A DNA stretch of 64,000 nucleotides, taken from positions 1-64,000 of the forward strand of contig CAWGXZ010000003.1 in assembly GCA_963826695.1 (NCBI GenBank), written 5' to 3'. Shown here one piece after another: positions 1 through 10,201 of the stretch. Origin of the DNA: CAWGXZ01 sp963826695 (lineage in GTDB: Bacteria > Pseudomonadota > Gammaproteobacteria > Burkholderiales > Burkholderiaceae_C). A program made the position numbers and the translations under genes. Below the pieces are notes generated by a model that saw nothing but the letters and a program-made list of their open reading frames with translations, made no database searches and was not told the DNA's origin. The first letter of the stretch is position 1; each line of letters begins with the position of its first letter.

Positions 1-800
1 GAAGACCTGAAAGATGAAATAGCCGCTGACCCAACTGACCGCAATACGCCACTCAAACGGGCAACGTCTACGCCACTGAATTCGTTCGTCAGCACCACAT
101 TCGGCTGCGCGTGCAGGTACGTAAGCAACGACGCCGAGCGATGTAGCCAAAGCCCTGTGCCCAGTGCCGAGGCGAGCGGCACAAACACGCAGGGTTTGAG
201 TCCCGCGCCAAGCCGAAGCGCGACCCACATCATGGCGTATCCGACCATTGATTGTTGAAGCCGCAGCCGCGCGACTTCCGCGACCTTACCGCTCCAGACG
301 GTCAGCCAGACGCTAAAATATAGGTTGGCGGCGGTTAATGGGGCGATCAATAGCCAGAGGCCGACGATGGCTGCTGGAAGGGTGCCCTTTGTCTCAAAGA
401 AAATGGCACTGGCAGTGCCGACCACAAGGGCGAACGCGGCTGCGCGCTCAGTACCATCGCCGCAGAGCCGCACCAGGGAAGCGAGCCGCGCTGCAGCCGA
501 CCAGCCATGACCGCCGAATTTGCCATCTGGATCGACGGCACATGCGCGAAGTCTGGCTAACCACTCAAGACGACCTGGTTCATCCCGAGCTCGAAGAAGA
601 CCTGCAGCGCCAGCAGGCTCGAAAACGTGAAGTAATAGCCCTGCTCCGACCTGCCCAGCCAAAGCGGGAAGCAAGACAGTAACCGCCCCGGCGACTACCC
701 CCCAGCCCCGCAGCAGCAAGGTCGCCGCAACTTGCGCATCGACACCGGCAAGCTGGCGCCAGCCGGCTCCACAGCCGTTCTGGAAACGGTGCCCACGGCG
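1..800 (-). pseudogene. Wzx-like polysaccharide flippase, frame-broken and cut by window edge
   Basis: This is a polytopic membrane protein that I read as a Wzx/MATE-type flippase, which moves lipid-linked oligosaccharide across the inner membrane. It can be followed only by changing frame near 645, 560 and 60. The first part encodes hydrophobic GWGVVAGAVTVLLPALA, the next EQGYYFTFSSLLALQVFFE, which is typical of the family. The stretch 540-61 contains LWLLIAPLTAANLYFSVW, and the last 60 bases read PFEWRIAVSWVSGYFIFQV. The start, near 800, cannot be fixed and the C-terminus lies outside the window. It follows the FkbM gene closely and is the most distal gene of the polysaccharide operon seen here. 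The breaks may be sequence errors, since each segment still looks well conserved. Wzx is my best guess; another polysaccharide exporter of the same fold is possible. Confidence 0.6.
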
Positions 801-825
801 ACGTGCTGCGCCGGGCGGACGATTG

Positions 826-1767
826 TCAACTCCGCGCAAGGCGAGCAATTGTTCGCCATGCCGCTGTTTTGGAGAAAAAGAAGTTGGTCTTGACCGCTTG
901 CGACGTCATCTGGTCGAAGGAGCGAAGGCGCTGCCCTCGGAGACGCAGTGCAGAGCCAGTCGGATTAAAGCAAGGTCAAAGATTCCGTCTGGGTCGTAAT
1001 TGAACTTCGTCGACCAGTCTCGCGAAGGATTTCCGAAAAGATCCACCGGCCGGTCGTGAGCGATGGTTTCGAGCCCCCTCGGAAGTACCAGCAACTCAGC
1101 GCCCTCGACGTCGCATTTGATGAACTCCACCTTGAGGCCGGTGTCTCGAACGTGGTCGTCTAGCCGGCGCACCTGGCATTGCAGGTCTCAACATCGGATC
1201 TCTCGGTCAAGTTTCGTGAAGACGCGTTGCCAGACCTTTCGGGGTAGTAATAGAACTCGAGCGTTGCCGACGCATCGGAAAAACCGAAGTTGTGCGTCTG
1301 CACATTGCGCACAGCATTCAGCCCGACGTTTCGCGTTAGTTGTGCGTAGGTTCTAGGCAGCGGTTCAACGCATGAAAGGATGACGCTCGGCGTGCGAGTG
1401 CGAGATTGATTGAGTACCAGCCAATGTTTGCACCAATATCGAAGAAGGTGTCGCCGTCGGCGACGAGCGACTCCATCATTTCCGCATCTTGCTTTTCGTA
1501 GTCGGCGAAATTGAGGCTTTCGACCGGCGCAATACGCATATCGCCTTCCGCACACGCGATGCGCACGCCACGATCTCGCGAAACCATGACAACCTGGCCG
1601 TCTTCGATCTCGATGCGTCGTACGTTGGTATTGCCGATGAACCGCGAGTAGTCGAAGAGCGCCGCGTGGTGGGCGTCGTACATCGTCCGGATAAACGTCG
1701 GCTTGTCGATGTCGCCCCGGCGATAGGCTTCGAGCGTCGATTCGAGGGATTGGCGAGCAGTGGTCAT
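826..1767 (-). pseudogene. FkbM family methyltransferase, frame-broken
   Basis: This is a predicted SAM-dependent methyltransferase of the FkbM family, a common decorating enzyme in polysaccharide loci. The N-terminal 110 residues start at ATG 1767 and reach the SAM-binding motif FDIGANIGWYSINLAL. A second frame continues with VEPLPRTYAQLTRNVGLNAV. A third carries VEFIKCDVEGAELLVLPRG, the family's acidic motif. After two more small shifts near 1045 and 1020 the segment TKFNYDP follows. Shifting once more near 905 gives KTNFFFSK, a usual FkbM ending, and a TGA at 826-828. The total would be about 310 residues, normal for the family. At least four single-base breaks are needed, so either the sequence has errors or the gene is decaying. 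The acceptor, probably a sugar hydroxyl, cannot be told. Confidence 0.75.
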
Positions 1768-1822
1768 GGCGTTTTGCTGTCGAAAAAGGAGCCTTCGGAC
1801 GAGGGCCTAGTAGTTCAGGTAT

Positions 1823-2898
1823 TCACAGGAGGCGAGGGTCGAAGCTGCCGATCGTGCGGCGAAAGCCCTCGCTTAGGCCGGTGGTCGGAGCCAGCCGAGC
1901 TCGCCTATGCGGGAGACGTCCGGCGTCGAGCGGGCGACGGGACTCTGCAGATAACCGCTCGCAGCAGAGGGTGCCGAGGCGCGGATCACCTTCAATCCAA
2001 GTGCAGGATACAAACCGACGATCAGCTCAGCCAGTCCGGCGATTGACACCTCGGCGGCGGGATTGCCGACGTTGTAGGCCCGGCCAGCTTCGCCAAGCAG
2101 AAGGACGGTCCAAAACGCGGCTGCAGCGTCAGCCAAATAGCAAAAGGGTCGCATCGCGTGGCCATCACTTTTCAGCACGATGTCGCGGCAGGCGACGATG
2201 TCGCCAACGAAATCAGCAAACACCCGACCATCGGCCAAGTCCATGCCGGGTCCGTAGGTGTGAAAAGGTCTGACGATCTTTGTCCGGACGCCATGCTGCT
2301 GCGCCCAAGAAACGCACATCGTCTCGGCGACACGTTTGCTCTCGGCGTAGCAAGCGCGCACGGTCGCTGGGTCGAGGTAACCGAAGTCTGTCTCGGAGAG
2401 CAGGCGCGAATCGTCGAGCGGCACACCGTAGACTTCACCGCTGCTGAAATAGAGAAACTCGGTTCCGGCATTTCGCGCCGCATGCGCCAGGAGGTAAGCA
2501 GTACCGAGCACGTTCGCCTCAAGCGTTCCAACAGGATCACTGCCGTAATAGCGCGGGCTCGCCTGGCTGGCGGCATGGACGATGAAGTCTGCTATCGGAA
2601 GATCAGCTGGCAAGGGTTGGGCGACGTCGTGCTCAAGCAGTGTCAAGCCGTCTGCGAGCAAATGGCCGAGCCGTGCAGCCGCCTTTTGAGGGTTGCGCAC
2701 CAGCCCAATCACCTGGATCTGCGATCCTCGACGGTTCAGCGCCGCAAGCGTTTCGACGAGATACGCAGGGAGGAAGCCGCCGGCACCGGCAATCAGCACC
2801 GTCGTGCCCTCCAGCCGCTGCCAGGGTAGGGGCTGCGCCAGAATGCGCTTGATGTCCTCGGCGACGACTGGGTTGGTGTGCTGATCCGAGTCGCTCAT
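1823..2898 (-). CDS. NAD-dependent epimerase/dehydratase (sugar nucleotide), one frameshift near the end
   Basis: This is an extended short-chain dehydrogenase acting on a nucleotide sugar. The Rossmann motif GAGGFLPAYLVETL lies near residue 35. The active-site serine region is YFSSGEVYG and the catalytic pair is intact in CYAESKRVAE. The profile resembles UDP-glucuronate decarboxylase-like and NDP-sugar reductases. I chose ATG 2898 because its ATGA overlaps the stop of the upstream epimerase, which suggests translational coupling. As read, the frame ends at 1873. A shift near 1885 restores a typical ending (TTGLSEGFRRTIGSF) and a TGA at 1823. In this cluster it could supply the keto-reduction that follows the YerE-like step, as YerF does in yersiniose synthesis; that role is inference. 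Confidence 0.75.
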
Positions 2899-3976
2899 GT
2901 CGCGGCGCGTAACCGGCGTCCGGCCCCGAGTTGGTGCGCATGCCACTGCAGCGAGCGCTCGATCGCGGCTCGCGGTGCGAAGACCGGTCGCACACCGAGC
3001 GATTGCATGGTTTGCGTCACGTTGGGGTAGAAGTCGTGCGTGCGCCCGCCTGCGCGTGGCTGGCTTTTGTAGACCAGTTGCGGGGTTGGCGTAATCCGTT
3101 CGGCGACCCAAGTTGCGGCATCGGCATGGCTCACCGACTCACCGCCGCCGATGTTGTAAACCTCACCATCGCGCCCCGCAACGAGCGCCTGCAGCAACCA
3201 GGCGGCGACGTCGCTGCCGTACAAGTAGCTGCGCCGTGTGGCACCGTCGCCGTGGATACGGATGTCGTTGCCGGTCAACGCGTCCCGGATAAAGTTGTTC
3301 AACGCCCACGGCGCATCGAGGGGTTGATAGGCGCCTAGAAAGGTGAATGCTCTGGCGGTACTGACCGGGATACGGTACTGGCCGGCGAAATGCACAAGCC
3401 AGGCTCTCGGCGCCGCGCCGCGCTTCGGCGTAGAGGCTGTGGAAACGGGTGAAGTCGAGCCCGCCGATGTCGCCCTCCTTCAGCGCGCCTTGTGGCAGGT
3501 CCGTCCCGGCTACAAGGCCCGAGCTGAGGTTGACGAAGCGATGAATGCGCTCCAGCCGTGCGGCTGCGAGCAATGCATGGTCAATGCCGTGAACCGTGGT
3601 CTGGAAGACGCGGTGTGGGTCGGAGGCCTGTACCCGTGGATCGGCAATCCCGGCTGCAAACAGCACAAGGGTCGTGTCGCTCGGAAGTTCGAACGATGAA
3701 CGCACATCAATGGTGTGCAGGCCGATGTCCACTCGCTCCAGATGCCGGCGGCTGTCAAGCCACTTGCTTGCGGTGCGTCCGAAAAGGTCGATCCGGCAAT
3801 CCGGCGCCCATGTCGTCGTTGAGCATCGCCACCGCCTCGGCCAGCCACGAGCCGACAAAACCAGTGCCGCCGATGACGGCGATGCGCTGACCCGCCAGCT
3901 GCTTCGGCAAGTCCGCCAACTTGGCAAAGGAAGCACGGCAGTCCTCGCGCAGCTGCTTTTGCGCCTGGTCGAGCAT
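2895..3976 (-). CDS. NAD-dependent epimerase/dehydratase (sugar nucleotide), two frameshifts
   Basis: This is a second extended SDR of about 350 residues. It is read in three frames that join near 3805 and 3385. The N-terminus has the NAD motif VIGGTGFVGSWLAEAV. The middle carries FVNLSSGLVAG and the presumed active site SLYAEARRGAESL, where the usual YxxxK reads YxxxR. The last third (HFAGQYRIPVSTARAFTFLG) holds the nucleotide-sugar binding region and NIGGGESVSHADAA. It lies directly after the aldolase, and its stop overlaps the next ATG. The three parts match one family and keep order, so I treat it as one gene broken by indels. Substrate specificity is unknown; a role on the CDP- or dTDP-sugar of this cluster is likely. 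Confidence 0.7.
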
Positions 3977-5000
3977 GGGCGACTTCCGCGGCCGTCTTCG
4001 TCTTGGCTAGTTCCAGCGCGACTTCCAGGATCAAGCTCTCTTGCCCGGCAACTGCGTTGCGGCGACCAAGTTCAAAGAAGATGTCGCGCGGATCGACGCC
4101 GTGCTGCTTGCCGATGCTGTTGACGTGCTTGACGAAGCCGGAGAACACGCCGGCCAGGCCGCTGACAATGCTGGTAGACGAGATCGTGGGCAACTCCGGA
4201 ATCATTTCGCGCTCGGCGAGGTCCGCCGCGTCGAGCATCTTGTAAAGATCGATGCCGGTCTCGATGCCCATCCGTTCGAACACAGCAACCAGCACTTCGA
4301 GCTGCGCATTGCCAGCGCCAGCGCCGAAGCCGCGCGCACTGCCGTCGATGATGGTGGCACCTGCATCCACCGCAGCAACCGAGTTCGCGATGCCCATGCC
4401 GAGGTTGTTGTGCGCATGGAAGCCAACCGGGATGTTCAGCGAGGCGACGAGCGTACCGATTCGCTCGGTGACGTCAGCTGGCAGATAGTTGCCGGATGAA
4501 TCCATGATGATGACGCCTTCGGCACCGTAGGCCTCCATCTTCCGGGCTTCATCGGCGAGCATCGCGGGGCTCGCCATGTGGCTCATCATCAGCACGCCGA
4601 AGACTTCCTTGCCCTTGTTGCGGACGTATTCGATGTGCCGCTGGGTGATGTCGGCCTCCGTGCAGTGCGCTGCAATGCGGAAAACATCCACGCCGAGGTC
4701 GATTCCCATCGTCAGGTGACGCTGAATCGTGCAGAAACCCGGAATGGCGTGGACGCCCAGCTTCGACTTCGAGAGATTGGCACGCGCGGTGCTCAGGATC
4801 GTTTCATCGTCCAGGCTGCATTCGCCGACCAGCATCGACGAGGCGCCAATGCCGTTGCCGTGGCCGACTTCCACGATGGGCACGCCAGCGGCTTCGGCGG
4901 CCGCGCAGTAGGCAACAAAGCTCGCCTTGGAAAGCTGATGCCGCACGGCATGGTTGCCGTCGCGCAGCGTCGGGTCGCTGATAAGAACGCGCTTGCTCAT
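3972..5000 (-). CDS. dmpG: 4-hydroxy-2-oxovalerate aldolase-type enzyme in a polysaccharide cluster
   Basis: This is a DRE-TIM metallolyase of the DmpG/MhpE/BphI family, which splits 4-hydroxy-2-oxoacids into pyruvate and an aldehyde. It starts MSKRVLISDPTLRDGNHAVR, carrying the metal and catalytic TLRDGxHA motif. It keeps the metal-binding HAHNNLGMG near residue 200 and the family ending GRRNAVAGQESLILEVALEL. ATG 5000 is preceded by AGGGAG. Length is about 343, normal for the family, but no stop occurs where expected; the open frame runs on to 3510 through the next gene, so a base is probably wrong near 3975. The acetaldehyde dehydrogenase lies immediately upstream, as in meta-cleavage pathways where the two form a channelling complex. 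No aromatic-degradation genes are present, so its role here is probably biosynthetic or in aldehyde handling (inference). Confidence 0.85.
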
Positions 5001-5005
5001 TGGAT

Positions 5006-5884
5006 TCACTCCCTGCCCCTTCGGGCGATGGTTTCGGCAATGCCGATCGCTGCACAGTTGATGATGTCCAGGTTGCCGGCATAACGTGGCAGGTAATCGC
5101 CGTTGCCGAGCACCTTCACCGTCGTCATCACCCTGCCGCCCTCGATGGTCGGCGGCACGATCAATTGATAGCCCGGCACATAGGCGGTGATCCTCTTCAT
5201 CATGGCATCGACCGAGCGGCGGATGTGATCGAGCCGCGGGTTGGCGATCTTGGCGTAGATCGTGGTCTGCATGTCGATCGGCGGACGCGCCGGGTTGAGG
5301 ATCAGGATCGACTTCGCCTGCTTCGCGCCGGTGAACTGGATCAGCGCCTCCTCGGTCGTCTCGATGTATTCGTCGAGATTGCCGCGGGTCGCCGGGCCGG
5401 CGCTGCGCGAGGCGATGCTGGAGGCGACCTCGATGTACTCGATGTCGTCGTGTTCGGTGGAGATCGCGTTGGCAATCGGGATCGAAGCCTGACCGCCGCA
5501 GGTGACCATGTTGATGTTGCCGACCCCGGCGCCGATCACCTGCTCGGCATTGATCGCCGGCACGCACATGCCGCCGAGCTTGGCTGGCGTCATGTCGATA
5601 ACGGTCTTGCCCATTTCGCGCAGCACCGCCCAGTGCTCGTGGTGCGCCACCGCCGAGGTGGCGTCGAACACCATGTCGATGTCGTCGGCCTGCTGAACGA
5701 TGGCGTCCAGACCACGATCGGAGATGTTGACGCCCATGCTGCTGGCCTTCTGCATGCCTTCGGAGCGGAAGTTCCGCCCGACGAACAACGTGCACTCCAG
5801 CGTATTCGACCGCATGACCTTGACCAGGAGGTCGGTGCCGATGTTGCCGGTCCCGATGATCGCGACGCGCGTTTTCTGTGTCAT
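5006..5884 (-). CDS. dmpF: Acetaldehyde dehydrogenase (acetylating)
   Basis: This 292-residue protein of the DmpF/MhpF/BphJ family oxidises acetaldehyde with CoA and NAD to acetyl-CoA. The N-terminal Rossmann motif is VAIIGTGNIGTDLLVKV. The catalytic cysteine sits in NMVTCGGQASIPIA near residue 130, and the dimer/aldolase-contact region follows. Length and all key residues are normal, and the frame is intact. Its stop is five bases before the aldolase ATG, so the two are surely co-translated. In aromatic catabolism this pair channels toxic acetaldehyde. Here it sits after a YerE-like thiamine-diphosphate enzyme, so it may remove or supply a two-carbon unit for sugar branching. That connection is inferred from position only. 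Confidence 0.9.
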   Translation of the reverse strand: MTQKTRVAIIGTGNIGTDLLVKVMRSNTLECTLFVGRNFRSEGMQKASSMGVNISDRGLDAIVQQADDIDMVFDATSAVAHHEHWAVLREMGKTVIDMTPAKLGGMCVPAINAEQVIGAGVGNINMVTCGGQASIPIANAISTEHDDIEYIEVASSIASRSAGPATRGNLDEYIETTEEALIQFTGAKQAKSILILNPARPPIDMQTTIYAKIANPRLDHIRRSVDAMMKRITAYVPGYQLIVPPTIEGGRVMTTVKVLGNGDYLPRYAGNLDIINCAAIGIAETIARRGRE

Positions 5885-5903
5885 GACGTTTCTCGGGTGA
5901 GCT

Positions 5904-7718
5904 TCAGCGCAGCGATGTCGATTTCGGGTGCGGTCCGTCGCGCATGGCCGCGGCCAAGGTGTCGAGGGGCAGCAAGGGTGACAAGTCTTCCAGGGGTGGC
6001 GACACCAGCTCGCCTGTTGCCTTGACCGCGACTGAAAGCTTCGGCACGAACAGCTGTTCGGGATGCATGAAGACCTCGCAGATAACCGGGCCGTCGATCG
6101 TTTGCACCTGCGCCAGTACCTCGTCGCAATCGTCCCAGCCGCGGATCTGGAACGCCGGAATGTCGAAAGCCTGCGCGAGCTTGCTGAAGTCAGGACACGA
6201 AACGCCGGAAGTGGCGTCAGTGCCTACGTAGCTGCTCTTGAACAGCGCCTTCTGCGTGTGCTTGATCATCAGGTAGCCGTCATTGTTGAAGATGAACAGC
6301 TTGATCGGCAGGCGGTGATGCACCATCGTCTGCAGCTCCTGCAGGTTCATCATCATTCCGCCGTCGCAATTCAGGCACATGACTTCGCCACGATCGAGCG
6401 CAAACGACGCGCCGATCGCCGCCGGCAGGCCATAGCCCATCTCGCCCAGGCCCGTGGAGGTCATCAGGCGCTGTCCGGGACCCAGCTTGAGGACCTGGTG
6501 AGCGCAGAGCAGTGCAGTGCCCATGTCGGTGACGATGGTCTGGTCACTTTTGAGGACGCCATTCAGGCGCTCCATGAACCGATAGGAGTTCATGTACCCC
6601 TCACTGTCGGCGTGCTCAGGGCCGATCCAAGGGAAGTCGCGCTGGTAAGTCGCGCATTGCTCGATCCACGCGGCCTTGTCGCCAGCCCCGTCGGCTGCAA
6701 GTTCGATCAGCTCGCGCACGAAAGCGCCTGCGTCGGCCTGAATGAACTCGCGCACACGGCTGCCGAGCTTCTTGCCTTCTGTCGGGTCGATGTCGACCAT
6801 GTCGATCGCCGCACCACGGGCTAGCTCGCCGAGCTCGTAGCCGACTTGCGGAATGGCCAGCCGGGTGCCGATGGCGAGAACGTAGTCGCTGTTCTGGAGC
6901 ACAAAGTTCGCCGCACGCTGACCGTAGACTCCAGCGCGGCCGATCACCAGCGGGTGCGACGAGTCGAGCATGTCGATGCCCGCCCAGGAAACCAGCGCCG
7001 GCACGCCCAGCCGGTCGAGCAGCGCAGGCAACTGGTCAGCCGCGCCGGCCAGTCGGATGCCGTGGCCAAGCCAGAGCAGCGGTCGCTCGGCGCGGCGCAG
7101 CGCGTCGAGGCAGCGGGCGACGGCGCCGGCGGGTGGCACCGTCATCGGCGCATCCGGTGGCGAAAAGGTCTGCAACTCGGCCCGTGCCATCCGTGTCGAC
7201 TGGATATTCATCGGCACTTCGACCCAGGTCGGACCTGGCCGGCCCGTTAGCGCCAGGTGCGCGGCTTTCTCGATCTCGTAAAGCGTGCGCGAGGGCTCGG
7301 TCACCCGCTCGGCGTACTTGCTCACCTCCCGAATCATGGCGACCGAGTCATAGCCCTGCACGCCCCACATCCGCAGCGGATTGTCCGGCGTGGTGTGCTT
7401 CGAATGCTCGTTTCCAGCGATGACCAACCCCGGGATCGAATCCGCCCAAGCGGAAACCACCCCGGTTACCCCATTGGTAGCGCCGCCGCCGGTCGTCAGG
7501 AGCGCTGCTGCGAGCCTGCCGGAGCTGCGGTAATAGGTCTGCATCGCCATCGTCGCGGCCTGCTCATGGTGCACACAGACGATTTCGGTAAACCCATGGC
7601 GGCTGATCGACTCGAAAAGGTGGACGTTGCCGGCACCGATGATGCCGAAGGCATGGCGAATATCCAGTCGCTCCAGCAGTAGAGCGACTTCGTCGCTGAC
7701 TTTTACTTCGTTGGACAT
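5904..7718 (-). CDS. Thiamine-diphosphate-dependent enzyme, YerE/acetolactate synthase-like
   Basis: This 604-residue protein has the three-domain acetohydroxyacid synthase fold. The N-terminal Pyr domain carries the cofactor-activating glutamate in CVHHEQAATMAMQ. The central domain spans about 195-330. The C-terminal PP domain has the Mg-ThDP motif beginning NCDGGMMMN and closing with IFNNDGYLMIKH. In Yersinia, YerE, a flavin-containing relative, uses pyruvate to add a two-carbon acetyl unit to C4 of CDP-4-keto-3,6-dideoxyglucose. The preceding genes make exactly that substrate, so a YerE-like role is the best inference. It could also be a true acetolactate synthase copy or act with another acceptor ketone. 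ATG 7718 lies six bases after the ddhC stop, and the frame is intact. Confidence 0.8.
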   Translation of the reverse strand: MSNEVKVSDEVALLLERLDIRHAFGIIGAGNVHLFESISRHGFTEIVCVHHEQAATMAMQTYYRSSGRLAAALLTTGGGATNGVTGVVSAWADSIPGLVIAGNEHSKHTTPDNPLRMWGVQGYDSVAMIREVSKYAERVTEPSRTLYEIEKAAHLALTGRPGPTWVEVPMNIQSTRMARAELQTFSPPDAPMTVPPAGAVARCLDALRRAERPLLWLGHGIRLAGAADQLPALLDRLGVPALVSWAGIDMLDSSHPLVIGRAGVYGQRAANFVLQNSDYVLAIGTRLAIPQVGYELGELARGAAIDMVDIDPTEGKKLGSRVREFIQADAGAFVRELIELAADGAGDKAAWIEQCATYQRDFPWIGPEHADSEGYMNSYRFMERLNGVLKSDQTIVTDMGTALLCAHQVLKLGPGQRLMTSTGLGEMGYGLPAAIGASFALDRGEVMCLNCDGGMMMNLQELQTMVHHRLPIKLFIFNNDGYLMIKHTQKALFKSSYVGTDATSGVSCPDFSKLAQAFDIPAFQIRGWDDCDEVLAQVQTIDGPVICEVFMHPEQLFVPKLSVAVKATGELVSPPLEDLSPLLPLDTLAAAMRDGPHPKSTSLR

Positions 7719-7723
7719 GGCGC

Positions 7724-9107
7724 TTAGAAGTTGAGCCCGAAGAATGATTCGATGGTCTCGCCGATGTAATCCAGATGCGACTCGGTCAGTCCCGGGTACA
7801 CGCCAAGCCAGAACGCCTGATTCATCACCTGGTCGGTCCTCGTCAGCTCCCCACTGACGCGGAAATTGCGCCCGATCATGTACGGCTGACGCGTCAGATT
7901 GCCGGCGAACAGCAGCCGCGTGCCGATCTTGTTCTGGTCGAGGATAGGAGAGCAGGTCGACCCGCTTGACGCCCGCTTCCGGCTTGAGCATCGCCAGAAA
8001 TCCGAACCACGAGGGATCGGAGTTCGGCGTCGCCTCCGGCAGGTCGAGGAACTCGGCGCACGACTGCAGCCGCTCCTTCAGGTACGCGAAGTTGGCCTTG
8101 CGTGCGGCGATGAAGTCGTCCACCCGGTCCATCTGCGCCAGCGCGCAGGCGGCCTGCATGTCGCTGATCTTCAGGTTGTAGCCGAGGTGGCTGTAGATGT
8201 ACTTGTGGTCGTAGCCCTGCGGCAGCTGGCCGAGCTGCCACTCGAAGCGCTTGCCGCAGGTGTTGTCCTTGCCGGGCGCGCAGTAGCAGTCGCGGCCCCA
8301 GTCGCGGAACGACTCGGCGATCACCTTCAGCTCGGGGTTGTTGGTGAAGACCGCGCCGCCTTCGCCCATCGTGATGTGGTGCGCCGGGTAGAAGCTGAGC
8401 GTGCCGATGTCGCCGAAGGTGCCGACCATCTGGCCGTTGTAAGTGGCGCCGAGCGCGTCGCAGCAGTCCTCCACCAGCCACAGGCCGTACTTGCGGCAGA
8501 GGGCGGTGACCACGTCGAGGTTGAACGGATTGCCGAGCGAATGCGCCAGCATGATCGCCTTGGTCTTCGGCGAGATCGCCGCCTCGATCAGGCTGGCGTC
8601 GATGTTGTGCGTGGCCAGGTCGATGTCGACGAACACCGGCACCGCGCCGAATTGCAGGATCGGGTTGACCGTGGTCGGGAAGCCCGCCGCCACGCCGATC
8701 ACCTCGTCGCCCGGCTTGATGGCGCGGTCACCCAGGCGGGGCGACGTCAGCGCCGAGAACGCCACCAGATTGGCCGAGGAACCCGAGTTGACGGTGATCA
8801 GGTGCTGCACGCCCAGGTACTTCGCCAGTCGCTCCTCGAAGGCTGCGTTGAAGCGGCCGGTCGTCAGCCAGGCGTCGAGCGAAGCTTCGACCATGGCCTT
8901 CATCTCGGGCGCACCGACCACCTTGCCTGAGACCGGCACCAGCGATTCGCCGGGAATGAAGGGCTTCGGCGACGTCGTCAGCTCGGCGTACTGCTGCACC
9001 AAAGCGGCAATCTGGCGGCGCAGCGCGGCAGGCTCGCCGGTTTCCAGGCTGGGCGGCATGCCCGGGGCAGCTCGGCTGTTGCCGGGCGGGGTGACGATGG
9101 CGTTCAT
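7724..9107 (-). CDS. rfbH: CDP-4-keto-6-deoxyglucose 3-dehydrase (E1, DdhC/RfbH), one frameshift
   Basis: This is a PMP- and [2Fe-2S]-dependent dehydrase that removes the C3 hydroxyl of CDP-4-keto-6-deoxyglucose together with the reductase DdhD. It has the aminotransferase fold, but the PLP-lysine is replaced by histidine in SFYPAHHITMGEGGAV, the hallmark of E1. The iron-sulphur cysteines are seen in DCYCAPGKDNTCGKRFEW. The first 385 residues are in one frame. A break near 7950 shifts to LDQNKIGTRLLFAGNLT and the normal ending GETIESFFGLNF with TAA at 7724-7726. ATG 9107 overlaps the ddhB stop (ATGA). Because of the break, the first part runs open into the next gene as one long artefactual frame. 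Confidence 0.9.
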
Positions 9108-10184
9108 GCGGGAGTGACTTCCTTCAGCGAATTCGTATAGAGGTCGATCTGTTCGAGGCAGCGCGCGCGCATGTCTTCGCCGCGCAGCCATGCGCGGTGC
9201 CAGTCGACGATGCGGTCGAGCGCGGTGGCGAGGTTCCAGCGCGGCTGCCAGCCCAGACGATGCCGGGCCTTGGAGATGTCGAGCTTGAGGTAGTTGGCCT
9301 CGTGCGGATGCGCGCCGCCGTCGAGCTTCCAGCAGGCACCGTCGCCCCAGCGCTCGGCGAGTCGGTCGGCAATCCAGTGCACCGGCCGGGCGTCATCGTC
9401 GCGCGGGCCGAAGTTGAAGCCTTCAGCCGCTGCCTGGCCGTCGCGCACCAGGCGCTCGGCGAGCGTGAGGTAGCCGGCAAGGGGCTCGAGCACGTGCTGC
9501 CACGGGCGGGTGGCCTGCGGGTTGCGCACCACCACCGGCTCGCCCCGCTCGAAGGCGCGCAGGATGTCGGGCACCAGCCGGTCGGCCGCCCAGTCGCCGC
9601 CGCCGATGACGTTGCCGGCGCGGGCCGAGGCCAGCGCAACGTTCCCTGAGGCGAAGAACGAACGCCGGTACGCGGAGGTGACCAGTTCCGAGCAGCCCTT
9701 GCTGTTGCTGTAGGGGTCGAAGCCGCCCATCGGCTCGTCCTCGCGGTAGCCCCAGACCCACTCGCGGTTCTCGTAGCACTTGTCGGTCGTCACGTTGACG
9801 ATCGCGCGCACGCTGTCGACGCTGCGTGCCGCTTCGAGCAGGTGCACCGTGCCCATCACGTTGGTGGCGTAGGTCGATACCGGCTCGGCGTACGAAAGGC
9901 GCACCAGCGGCTGAGCGGCCAGGTGCAGGACGATCTCGGGGCGGTGCGCGGCCATCGCCCGGCGCAGGGCGTTCGAAGTCGCGGATGTCGCCGACCGTGC
10001 TGCCCATGCCGTCGCCGACCCGGGCTTCGGTGAAGAGCGCCGGCTCGGTCGGCGGCGCCAGGGCGAAACCGTGCACCTCGGCGCCGAGCGTCTGCAGCCA
10101 CAGGGCCAGCCAGCCTCCCTTGAAGCCGGTGTGGCCGGTCAGGAAGACACGGCGGCCGCGCCAGAAGGCGGCGTCGATTGGCAT
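9104..10184 (-). CDS. rfbG: CDP-glucose 4,6-dehydratase (DdhB/RfbG), one frameshift
   Basis: This extended SDR converts CDP-glucose to CDP-4-keto-6-deoxyglucose. It starts MPIDAAFWRGRRVFLTGHTG, closely matching the family start, so ATG 10184 was chosen. The NAD motif is GHTGFKGGWLALWL. The catalytic region reads VNVTTDKCYENREW, followed by YSNSKGCSE with the YxxxK pair. Substrate-binding RAGNVIGGGDWA is also present. A single-base break near 9970 separates the first 75 residues from the rest, and the total would be about 360 residues, as expected. It overlaps ddhC by four bases. Together with ddhA, ddhC and ddhD it forms the standard CDP-3,6-dideoxyhexose pathway. Confidence 0.9.
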
Positions 10185-10201
10185 CTGAACGGTGTCGGCG
10201 C

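Noticed and set aside
824..829. TTGACA on the minus strand before the flippase
   Set aside because: It is formed by the stop codon of FkbM after frame correction, and no -10 hexamer lies 16-18 bases downstream.
3510..5795. A 761-codon open frame across the aldolase and neighbours
   Set aside because: Only 5000 to about 3972 encodes an aldolase of normal length. The rest is out-of-frame dehydrogenase and epimerase sequence; the missing stop is probably an indel.
5904..9191. One open frame of over 1000 codons joining DdhC and the ThDP enzyme
   Set aside because: The family ending of DdhC and its stop (7724) are read in another frame after a break near 7950, and the ThDP enzyme has its own ATG at 7718. 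The apparent fusion is a frameshift artefact.
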